The notes beneath the pieces were generated by a model, which worked only from the letters and a program-made list of their open reading frames with translations, had not been told where the DNA came from and made no database searches. A stretch of 37,827 nt of DNA from CAYMKL01 sp964390805 (GTDB lineage: Bacteria > Chloroflexota > Anaerolineae > VGOG01). The position numbers were made by a program, and so were the translations under genes. The stretch spans positions 1 through 37,827 of the forward strand of contig CAYMKL010000069.1 of the NCBI GenBank assembly GCA_964390805.1. Direction: 5' to 3'. This document shows, in pieces, positions 23,158-29,712 of the stretch (positions within the stretch are counted from its first letter, which is position 1; every line of letters begins with the position of its first letter).

Positions 23158-24887
23158 CGTAGCTGCAAGCTCCCCACCACTGCATCGAACACACGGCCAT
23201 CACCCCGGCCGCGCAGGACGAGACCCCGCTTCCCATCCAGAACCACCAGCACGTGGTTGACGACCCCAAAGTCCCCCATGGTTTCTAGCCGTATCGCCGG
23301 CCGGCCCTCCACGCTCAGTTCCCGCTGATCGAAGGCCATCAAGACGCGGTCCTTGCCCACGATCTGGTCAGGCCCAGGCATTGCCAGCACCTTCTGCGAC
23401 AACACGTCGAGGCTCCCCTCGGGCACCTCCACGACCCGGATGGCGACGAGAGCCTGGCCGCTGAAAGGCCCCAGGTTAGGCGGTGGGGCATCGGATGGGT
23501 AGGGACTGAGCGTGGGCATGGTCTGCCAGCCCTGGCCCACGTGCCAGCCAGCCGGATAGCGCAGTGTATAGCCGTAAGTCAAGTCCGTGTAGGTCTCCGT
23601 CAGCGACGGCACCGTCGCTCTGGGCGCTTCGGGTCGGTAGGCCAGTAGGTAATCCCATTCTGACTGACCGTAGTAGCCCACGGCGCCGGGAGCAGGCCAG
23701 CGCGATCCTTCGACGACCTGAGCCTGGCCTGTGCCCGGATCCGCAGCCATGAGGACCATGGTGTCACCCTCGCGCTGGACATAGTACAGGACCTCGCCGT
23801 CGTCGCTCCAGGTGGAGGCGTCTTGAAATGTATCGGTGTCGTTGAGGCGCCAATGGCGGCCCGTGGCCGGGTCCAGCAGATAGACCCGCCGCCCGGCGAT
23901 GGCGAGGTTCTCGAAGACCATCCAATCAGCCCATTCTGGGCCGGTCTGGTCGGCCGGGACCGCGGCGTAAGCGATGAGGTCACCCTGGGGCGACCAGGCC
24001 ACGATGCCGGGTATCTGCTCCGTCTTGCTCACCACGGTCGTAATTTGGCCGGATATTGCGTCGAACAGGTTGAGCCACTTGTTTACCTGGGCCGACCGGT
24101 ACCCACCGGCCGTGAAGGCCAGGGCGGAGCTGTCCGGTGCCCAGCTCTGGTAGCGGGAGTTAAGCAGGGTGGCCCTGGCCAAGAAGGTGATCTCCCCGGT
24201 CTCCACATCCAACACCCGCAGGGACAGACCGTCGGCCAGAACTGAGGCCGACAGCATGCCGTGCCAGAACAGCCGATAACGGCCGTTCGGCGAGCAGTCA
24301 CCGAATACGACCTGCTCCGGAGTGAAGTCACCCATCTCATCCGGCGGTGTTGGCGACTGAAACACCAGGCGCGGTGACTCAACCTGCTTATCTTCCAGGC
24401 GAACCTGCCAGATTTCTAGCGGCCCATCGACTTGAAGTTCGCAACCTGACGGGGCGCGCTGCCAATGAGTGCGCACGACGAGCAGATGGCCGCTGTCGGG
24501 GGCCCACTCGACGGCATCCACGGTGCTGCCCGGCGGGAAGATAGGGACGATCTCGCCGTCGGGGGTTTGCACGTCGAAGCTGCCTGCGATCTTGTTGAGT
24601 AGGGCTATCCACTGACCATTCGGTGCTGGGATGGGCTGACCCCGCTGAGGCGTCGGGGTGGAAATCGCCGTCTCCGCCGGTTCCTCGGTCGGCGTTGGGC
24701 TGGGGGGCAGGACAGTGGGCGATGGGATGGGGGAAGGGGTGGCAACCGACGAGGGGGTGTCTGTTGGCTTGATGGTCGGCGCAGCACAGGAAGCGAGTGC
24801 CACCACCATGAGGGCGGTCAACAGCAAACATCTTCTAGTCAGCACTCCTCGCTCAAAACCGGATGCTGGTCGCCAAGAGTCGGGCAT
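23154..24887 (-). CDS. Lipoprotein with beta-propeller repeats and a C-terminal PsbP-like domain
   Basis: A 577-residue exported protein. I chose the ATG at 24885-24887 (GAGGAG about 10 nt upstream); the frame is open further up but without support. A basic start and hydrophobic helix end at LASC with Cys34, so it is a lipoprotein, followed by a Thr/Pro/Ser linker (about 40-80). At least five TolB/WD40-like blades follow (VEWAPDSGHLLVV, SPNGRYRLFWHG, WAPDSSALAFTAGG, WSPQGDLIAYAA, WSDDGEVLYYVQ). The C-terminus (YGYTLRYPAGWHVGQGW and on) resembles the PsbP-like or DUF1795-type fold. It would act outside the membrane, yet it is translationally coupled to the cytoplasmic corrinoid activator. That pairing is unexplained; it may simply be an inserted gene. 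Confidence 0.85.
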   Translation of the reverse strand: MPDSWRPASGFERGVLTRRCLLLTALMVVALASCAAPTIKPTDTPSSVATPSPIPSPTVLPPSPTPTEEPAETAISTPTPQRGQPIPAPNGQWIALLNKIAGSFDVQTPDGEIVPIFPPGSTVDAVEWAPDSGHLLVVRTHWQRAPSGCELQVDGPLEIWQVRLEDKQVESPRLVFQSPTPPDEMGDFTPEQVVFGDCSPNGRYRLFWHGMLSASVLADGLSLRVLDVETGEITFLARATLLNSRYQSWAPDSSALAFTAGGYRSAQVNKWLNLFDAISGQITTVVSKTEQIPGIVAWSPQGDLIAYAAVPADQTGPEWADWMVFENLAIAGRRVYLLDPATGRHWRLNDTDTFQDASTWSDDGEVLYYVQREGDTMVLMAADPGTGQAQVVEGSRWPAPGAVGYYGQSEWDYLLAYRPEAPRATVPSLTETYTDLTYGYTLRYPAGWHVGQGWQTMPTLSPYPSDAPPPNLGPFSGQALVAIRVVEVPEGSLDVLSQKVLAMPGPDQIVGKDRVLMAFDQRELSVEGRPAIRLETMGDFGVVNHVLVVLDGKRGLVLRGRGDGRVFDAVVGSLQLR

Positions 24888-24997
24888 GGCGTTTGATCTC
24901 CTCGACAAGCGATCAACTTGTGCCAACGCACGGGTCGTTCCAAAAAGGAGTCGTCCCCTGCCCTCGCTGGCATAGGCGTTGCCAGGCCTCCCGTCAC

Positions 24998-25213
24998 TCA
25001 GCCCTCGTGGCACTCAGATTCCTCATCGCTTTCTCCCCTGTCAGACCCGTATTCCATCCTATCTTCGCGAGCGTACTGGGGCACCGCTGTTATGATCGGG
25101 TGATAAGAGACTCTCTTGATGGATTCGTCCGGAAAAACGAAGGTCTGCACCAAGGTACGGAAGGCCTCTAACCAGGTTTCATAATCCTCCCTGAATTCTC
25201 TGGGCTGGCTCAC
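24998..25213 (-). CDS. Possible small protein, unknown
   Basis: A 71-codon frame from GTG (25213-25211) to TGA. The first part (REDYETWLEAFRTLVQTF) would form an amphipathic helix and the end is very acidic. No well-spaced ribosome-binding site precedes the GTG, but a promoter lies 55 nt upstream and no other gene is seen there. The transcript also carries a 14-codon frame starting ATGAAAAAC behind AGGAAA. It could be a small regulator, the stub of a longer gene, or a leader. The family was not recognised. Confidence 0.35.
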   Translation of the reverse strand: MSQPREFREDYETWLEAFRTLVQTFVFPDESIKRVSYHPIITAVPQYAREDRMEYGSDRGESDEESECHEG

Positions 25214-25268
25214 GGTTTTTCATTGGATTTCCTGTTCCTGAAAGCAGCGTGATCCAAGATGCTAGTTA

Positions 25269-25297
25269 ATGATACTATCGAGAAGGCGAAAAGTCAA
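25269..25297 (-). promoter_or_regulatory. Promoter for the lipoprotein-acsV-acsE unit
   Basis: On the minus strand TTGACT (25297-25292), 17 nt, TATCAT (25274-25269). It lies in the 420-nt stretch between PAP2 and the lipoprotein and would start a separate transcript leading into acsV and acsE. Confidence 0.6.
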
Positions 25298-25367
25298 GAC
25301 CCACTTCAAAGGTATAATCGCCCGGAGGCGTGTCAGGGGAGACGAGAATTCGTTCTGCGAAGTTAGC

Positions 25368-25399
25368 CCTTCGGCTGTAAGCGAAGCGGCCTCAGGACA
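25368..25399. repeat. 32-nt interspersed element, intergenic copy
   Basis: Identical over all 32 bases to the inverted copy inside acsC (27959-27990). Begins CCTTCGGCTG and ends CCTCAGGACA. It lies just past the stop codon of the PAP2 gene. CCTGTCCTGAC follows at 25431-25441, so the element may extend as a larger palindrome. Confidence 0.9.
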
Positions 25400-25409
25400 A
25401 GCCGGTCGG

Positions 25410-25991
25410 CTAGGCCAAATAGAGCCTACGCCCTGTCCTGACTATCAGGCTTATCAGGGGATCAGTGAGTCCGCCTTTCCTTACCACGAGGTAGGCAGAC
25501 AGGGCACCGAGCAGCGCTCCGGCGATGACGTCCAAGGGGTAATGAACACCACAGTAGACGCGGGACAGACCAAACAGCGTAGCCAGCCCAAGGAGTAGAA
25601 CCCCTAGTCGGCGATTATGCAGCCAAATGGCAACGGCCACGGAAAAACCAACAGTAGCGGGGTTGCTGGGGAAGGATGAATCCCAGGGTTTATAGAAAAG
25701 CAGATTGACTTCGTAGCTGTCGAAGGGACGCGGGCGAAAGTAGATCAGATTGCATAGCTTCAAGATGACGTTGGCCATCAACAAGGCTATGAGAGCGCGG
25801 AGTATCGCGCTCTGATTTCGTTCCCTATGGTCTCGATCCCGGCCCTCGAACCAGAAGATGACCAGGATCAAAGACATCACCGTAGTCAGAAAATACTCGT
25901 TGACCACCAAGCGCATCAGGCCATCCAAGAAAGCGTTTTGGCCAGCCAGGTTATTGATCAACCGGAACAACTGAAGATCGAAGGACATCAT
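25410..25991 (-). CDS. PAP2-superfamily membrane phosphatase-like protein
   Basis: A 193-residue protein with about five membrane helices. Motif 1 is K78 with FRPRPF (R86, R88); motif 3 is SRVYCGVHYPLD with R144, H150 and D154. Motif 2 is SFPSNPAT, where the usual second-motif His (PSGH or PSNH) is Pro. The family removes phosphate from lipid phosphates such as undecaprenyl diphosphate or phosphatidic acid on the outer face; the missing His may weaken activity. The two ATG codons at 25991 and 25988 lie at the edge of a heptanucleotide array, so the native upstream region seems altered. It lies between acsC and the acsV transcript without obvious functional connection. Confidence 0.85.
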   Translation of the reverse strand: MMSFDLQLFRLINNLAGQNAFLDGLMRLVVNEYFLTTVMSLILVIFWFEGRDRDHRERNQSAILRALIALLMANVILKLCNLIYFRPRPFDSYEVNLLFYKPWDSSFPSNPATVGFSVAVAIWLHNRRLGVLLLGLATLFGLSRVYCGVHYPLDVIAGALLGALSAYLVVRKGGLTDPLISLIVRTGRRLYLA

Positions 25992-26039
25992 TCAAAATCC
26001 CAGGTTCAAAGCTCAAAGTCCAAATCCAACCTCCGACCT
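25991..26039. repeat. Heptanucleotide array (TTCAAAG/TCCAAAT-type)
   Basis: Seven degenerate units TTCAAAA, TCCCAGG, TTCAAAG, CTCAAAG, TCCAAAT, CCAACCT, CCGACCT fill the gap between the hydrolase stop and the PAP2 start. Confidence 0.75.
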
Positions 26040-26043
26040 GCGC

Positions 26044-27135
26044 TCACAGATTCTCTTTGAACCAGTGGGCTACCAGGGCGGATGTTGCCGGGCTACGAGG
26101 CAGGCTTAGATGCCCCTCCCCAGGCAGTGACTTCAGCTTGCCCTGCGCCATTTCCTCGCCCAGGGTACCACGCGCCCCCTCGGCAGGAGTTATGTCATCT
26201 TGGTCGCCATAGATCAGGAGTAAGGGCCGGGAACCCAGTTTGCTGACGTAGTCTAATGCAGCCAACTCAGCCACCAGTTTTTCTCGCTTCCGATGTGAGC
26301 GGAGCGGCCTGGCCCAGCGGAGGGCTTCCAGATAGGACATTTCTTTCAGGATGCTCAATCCTGGCTTGGTGTTGGCCTGGTTCAGGAAAGGAGCCAGAGC
26401 GAGCACGGCCGCGATCTGCTGGTCGGTCCCGGCAGACCGGATGGCCAGATCACCACCCAGGCCAATTCCCAAGACGCCGATGCGCTCAGGGTTGACCTCG
26501 TCCCGCCGCGTCAAGTAGGCCACCGCGCTGGGCAGCAGGCTCAATACCGCAGGATAACGGATCTCCTCTTCAGAGCCCCAATCCATGGCCAGGACGATGA
26601 AGCCTGCCTCGACCAAGGCGGCCACTAGGCCGTGCGGAGCGAGTGTTCCTTCGGAGGGGCCGGGCAGCGCGCAGATGGCTGGCCTTACCCCGCCTTTAAG
26701 CGGAGCGCCGTCTTCTGGCAAGTAGAGCGCTCCTCTCAACTGCTGCCAGGCGACGGCCTTATGACGAAGGCGGCCGCCATCCTTCAGATCAAACCTCTCC
26801 CGATGCTGGATCCTATGGAAAACAGAGGAAACGAGCAAAGTGAAGGCCACGGCGCAGACCCCGGCTGCTCCAAAGAGGAGCACCAGCTCGGATCCGGCCA
26901 GGCCGGGGGTGAAGACTTCCGGCGTGTCGGCGAAGAACCAAACGAAAGCCACCACGATGAGGGCGATGGCCAACAGGTAACCCCTGTAAGCGAAGCGGCG
27001 TTTCCTGACACTCCCTGTCAAGGTAAGGCCAATCAGTCTATGGCGGGCAGCAACGAATTGCAGAGCCGCCACAATGATGACGAAAGCCAAAAGGAAGTAG
27101 TTTATGGCTAGGTGGGGAGATATGAAATTCAACAC
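26044..27135 (-). CDS. Membrane-anchored alpha/beta hydrolase (dienelactone-hydrolase-like) lacking the nucleophile
   Basis: A 363-residue protein. The N-terminal third has about three membrane helices (residues 10-30, 53-70, 83-105); the rest is an alpha/beta-hydrolase domain. The nucleophile elbow, normally GxSxGG, reads GIGLGG at 223-228, so the serine is glycine (Gly225). The acid (IYGDQDDITPAEG) and the histidine (GEGHLSLP) remain. It is either catalytically dead or uses another chemistry. Residues about 46-51 are encoded by CTGTAAGCGAAGCGG read in reverse, a 15-nt match to the core of the 32-nt element. It follows acsC by about 110 nt and has no known role in the pathway. Confidence 0.8.
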   Translation of the reverse strand: MLNFISPHLAINYFLLAFVIIVAALQFVAARHRLIGLTLTGSVRKRRFAYRGYLLAIALIVVAFVWFFADTPEVFTPGLAGSELVLLFGAAGVCAVAFTLLVSSVFHRIQHRERFDLKDGGRLRHKAVAWQQLRGALYLPEDGAPLKGGVRPAICALPGPSEGTLAPHGLVAALVEAGFIVLAMDWGSEEEIRYPAVLSLLPSAVAYLTRRDEVNPERIGVLGIGLGGDLAIRSAGTDQQIAAVLALAPFLNQANTKPGLSILKEMSYLEALRWARPLRSHRKREKLVAELAALDYVSKLGSRPLLLIYGDQDDITPAEGARGTLGEEMAQGKLKSLPGEGHLSLPRSPATSALVAHWFKENL

Positions 27136-27166
27136 GCAGCGTACCCCTCGATGCAGCGGATAAACA

Positions 27167-27205
27167 CGGATAAGCGGATGAGGGTTCCTCGCATCCGCTT
27201 ATCCG
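27167..27205. repeat. 14-bp palindrome CGGATAAGCGGATG, second copy of the GATAAGCGGATG family
   Basis: Arms CGGATAAGCGGATG and CATCCGCTTATCCG with an 11-nt loop, between acsC and the hydrolase gene. Flanking GCGGATAAACACGG and GCCTATCCG are further partial copies of the same word. The core is shared with 20181-20221. Confidence 0.8.
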
Positions 27206-27243
27206 CTGCCTATCCGTTGCTCCTAATCATCCGGCCACTAGCT

Positions 27244-28623
27244 TTACCAGAGCTTCAGATAAGCCTGGAGATCAACGGCCTCGCGGGGGCCGACCAGCAC
27301 TTGCCAGCCAGACAGCTCGTCCTCCAGCTCGCCGGAGATGACGGCCACGAAGCCGGGGATAACGATCTTGCGGTGAGCGATCTTATCCCCCACGTTGAAC
27401 TGCTTGACCATCTTGGCTATGACCTCGGCGTCGAAGTTGCCCGCAGCCCAGGCAGTGAGCACGCTCATGCCCTCCGAATCACAGACCAAAAGCCAGCACG
27501 GGATCCCAGAGCTCTCCACCTCACCCGCCACGCTGAAGTAAGTCAGGGAGAAGTTGGTGGTGGTTAGGAGAGGCGAATCGGCCGTTGGCTCGCCGAATTC
27601 GTAGATTCCCGGCTCCATCTGGATGGGCTTCTGGGGATCTGTGTAGATGTTCAGCCGCAGGGTCAGCAGGGAGTACATGGTGGCTGGATCGAAGTGGTCG
27701 AGAACGATGAAACCGCCGTACTTGGCGATGTGCTCGGCAGCGAGGGCTACCTCTTCGGCCTCTGACGCGGCCCCTTCGCCGGGGAAGGTGATGACGGGAT
27801 AACCCAGCAGCCGGAAGTTCTTCTTCAGTGCCAGGCGACGAAGCTGGGTCAGGCTGACCAAGGTATCCACAGGCCCTCTCGTCCCAGGGTCGAGGACGAT
27901 GTCCTCCACGCCCGCGCCCTTCACCTGCTCTACCAGGTTGGCCAGGGAGGTGAGGCGCTGTCCTGAGGCCGCTTCGCTTACAGCCGAAGGATCGCCCTCC
28001 CCACGGACCGCCAGGGGCAGTTTGTGCTTCTTGGCCAGCTCGGTCATGGCCTGCCAGTTGTCCTTGTCGGCGGCGTAGAGCAGAGGAACCGTCCCCTGAA
28101 GCTTGGCTACAGCAGCTTCCAGGGCCGCAGGGTCCTTGGAGATGAGAACGAGGGGCAGGGTCGCCATAGCCTTCACAGCCTCGACGCGCTCAGCGAACAG
28201 CGCAGCGTCTCCAGAGGCATTCTCCACAGCGAAGCCGCTGACGCTCAGTTCCATCCCTACCCGCTCCACAGAGTAGCTGGCTGCCTGGGTGAGGGCCTCC
28301 TTAAACTCCTCCAGCGGTTGGGTGTCTTTGACCCGCACCAGTAACCCCGGCTCATGGTAGAAAGTCTTCTCGTGGCGGAACATCACCGTCTCGTTGCCCG
28401 CTTCGATCTTCCTGCCGTCGCTGGAGATAGTGACCAAGCGAATTGGCGGGGCCGCTGCAGCGGCCAGGGACTCCTTCGCTTCTTCGGATACGTAGGGGCA
28501 GGCCGCAAGCTCGGCCTGCTTCGCTGCCAGTTTCATGGCGAAAGCCAAACAGGTGGGGAACCCACACTCTTTGCAGTTGGTTTTAGGCAGCAGTTTATAG
28601 ATTACAAGACCGCTTAGTGCCAT
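27244..28623 (-). CDS. acsC: Corrinoid/iron-sulfur protein large (gamma) subunit AcsC
   Basis: A 459-residue methyl carrier of the Wood-Ljungdahl pathway. The N-terminal [4Fe-4S] motif is C17, C20, C25 and C42 (TNCKECGFPTC, then AACP), followed by a TIM-barrel and a C-terminal corrinoid-binding domain. It receives methyl from AcsE and delivers it to AcsB. Residues about 211-223 (DPSAVSEAASGQR) are encoded by a 32-nt element found again, identical, in intergenic DNA at 25368; the family normally runs directly from VRG to the helix, so this is an in-frame insertion. ATG at 28621-28623 follows AGGAG. It starts 13 nt after acsD. Confidence 0.95.
   Translation of the reverse strand: MALSGLVIYKLLPKTNCKECGFPTCLAFAMKLAAKQAELAACPYVSEEAKESLAAAAAPPIRLVTISSDGRKIEAGNETVMFRHEKTFYHEPGLLVRVKDTQPLEEFKEALTQAASYSVERVGMELSVSGFAVENASGDAALFAERVEAVKAMATLPLVLISKDPAALEAAVAKLQGTVPLLYAADKDNWQAMTELAKKHKLPLAVRGEGDPSAVSEAASGQRLTSLANLVEQVKGAGVEDIVLDPGTRGPVDTLVSLTQLRRLALKKNFRLLGYPVITFPGEGAASEAEEVALAAEHIAKYGGFIVLDHFDPATMYSLLTLRLNIYTDPQKPIQMEPGIYEFGEPTADSPLLTTTNFSLTYFSVAGEVESSGIPCWLLVCDSEGMSVLTAWAAGNFDAEVIAKMVKQFNVGDKIAHRKIVIPGFVAVISGELEDELSGWQVLVGPREAVDLQAYLKLW
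27959..27990. repeat. 32-nt interspersed element inside acsC
   Basis: The reverse complement of 25368-25399 with no mismatch. In acsC sense it reads CCTTCGGCTG to CCTCAGGACA and translates as PSAVSEAASGQ. It sits in a surface loop of the TIM barrel by position. Confidence 0.9.
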
Positions 28624-28636
28624 TTTATCATCTCCT

Positions 28637-29608
28637 TTAACTTCCCACCATCAGCTTCTCAATGAAACCCTTGACTATTCCCACTGTCTCAGGGTGGCGT
28701 ATGGTAACGATAGCGGCGCCGGTTTGGAGGAGGGTGGTAGCCGTCACTGCCTCCCAGGTGACTCCTCGTTTGGCCCAGTCGCCCCAGGCCTCGGGCACGC
28801 CCTCGCCCGCCTTGGACTCTTTCTGCCGCCAGGACTCCTCACCAGTGAAGCAGATCATGGGTTGCTGGGTCATGGCGTCGCCGCTGAGGGCAGCGACGCG
28901 CAGCCTCTCCATAACCGAATAGCCATATTCGATCCCGTAGCCCAATGCCCCAGTTGTAGGATCCATCAGGATGCGATCCAGGGGGAAGGCCATGTCGCTG
29001 ATCAGGATGTTCAACTGCTTGGCCAGGTTCACGTCCATCGGGGAGCTGGAGATGACCAGTTGCTCGTGGGCCATCGCTGCGGCGACGATGGTGCGGTAGT
29101 TCTTGTCCTCGCATAAGCCCATGGCTATTCGCTCGCCCTTGGCGGCCTCGGCCACGGCCACCAAAAGCTCGTTGTCCAGCTCGGCCTGGCCGGGCCCGCG
29201 CACGATCAAGGGAAGCCCCGTCGCTGCCAGCACTTTCTTGACTGTGGCAGCAGCTTGCTCAGGAGTGGTCTCGTTGCCCTCGTTGTCGGCGCCCCTCAGT
29301 TTTAGCATGATGACGTCGGCGCCATAGCCCTCGGCTTTCGCGGCCCAGGCGGCCGGGTCGTTGAGCGCGTCGCCCCAAGCCTCTTTGAGAAGGAGCGACC
29401 AGTCTTCAGGGTAATAGTCTTGGATTTCGATAGCGATGACGGGCGGGTTGGGCATTTCGCCCTCGAAGTGCAGGAAAGGAAAGGTGGCCTCACCGCCAAC
29501 GGTGATCGTCTTGGCCCTGCTCCCTCCTTGCTCAGCGGTGGCACCCAGGGTGATCTCCCGCACTGAGCCCGTCCATTTTTCTTTGGGTATCTCTACTGTG
29601 ACAGGCAT
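28637..29608 (-). CDS. acsD: Corrinoid/iron-sulfur protein small (beta) subunit AcsD
   Basis: A 323-residue TIM-barrel partner of AcsC. It shields the corrinoid and helps AcsE docking. Family features: PFLHFEGEMPNPPVIAIEI, DVIMLKLRGADNEG, PLIVRGPGQAELDNELL, GLCEDKNYRTIVAAAMAHEQ, ILMDPTTGALGYGIEYGYSV and PMICFTGEESWRQKE. Full length. The ATG at 29606-29608 has GGAGG 11 nt upstream and GAGG immediately before it. It lies after a 100-nt gap filled by a large hairpin of heptamers and directly before acsC. Confidence 0.95.
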   Translation of the reverse strand: MPVTVEIPKEKWTGSVREITLGATAEQGGSRAKTITVGGEATFPFLHFEGEMPNPPVIAIEIQDYYPEDWSLLLKEAWGDALNDPAAWAAKAEGYGADVIMLKLRGADNEGNETTPEQAAATVKKVLAATGLPLIVRGPGQAELDNELLVAVAEAAKGERIAMGLCEDKNYRTIVAAAMAHEQLVISSSPMDVNLAKQLNILISDMAFPLDRILMDPTTGALGYGIEYGYSVMERLRVAALSGDAMTQQPMICFTGEESWRQKESKAGEGVPEAWGDWAKRGVTWEAVTATTLLQTGAAIVTIRHPETVGIVKGFIEKLMVGS

Positions 29609-29630
29609 CCTCGTTGTGTCCTCCTATGTG

Positions 29631-29712
29631 TTGGATGTTAGAGGTTGGAAGTTGGAAGTTGGATTATCACCTTCCAACCTCCAATCTCCAACCTCCAACT
29701 TCTAATCTCTAA
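29631..29712. repeat. Inverted pair of heptanucleotide arrays between acsB and acsD
   Basis: Five units of TTGGAAG type (29631-29665), a short loop, then six inverted units of CCTCCAA type (29671-29712). Together they would fold as a hairpin of about 35 bp in the acsB-acsD mRNA. The acsB stop codon (29711-29709) is inside the last unit. Such a stem could stabilise the upstream mRNA or lower expression of downstream genes; no T-run follows. Confidence 0.85.

Noticed and set aside
25013..25015. A longer start for the beta-propeller lipoprotein at 25013
   Set aside because: It would put 42 polar residues before the signal peptide and overlap the small frame at 24998-25213. The ATG at 24887 has GAGGAG upstream and gives a proper lipoprotein signal.
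25269..25598. A 109-codon plus-strand frame covering the intergenic 32-nt element
   Set aside because: It runs antisense into the conserved PAP2 gene and is open mainly because the element itself is stop-free in that frame.
29631..29712. Heptamer arrays as a CRISPR array
   Set aside because: Units are 7 bp without spacers, degenerate and partly inverted, and no cas gene is near.
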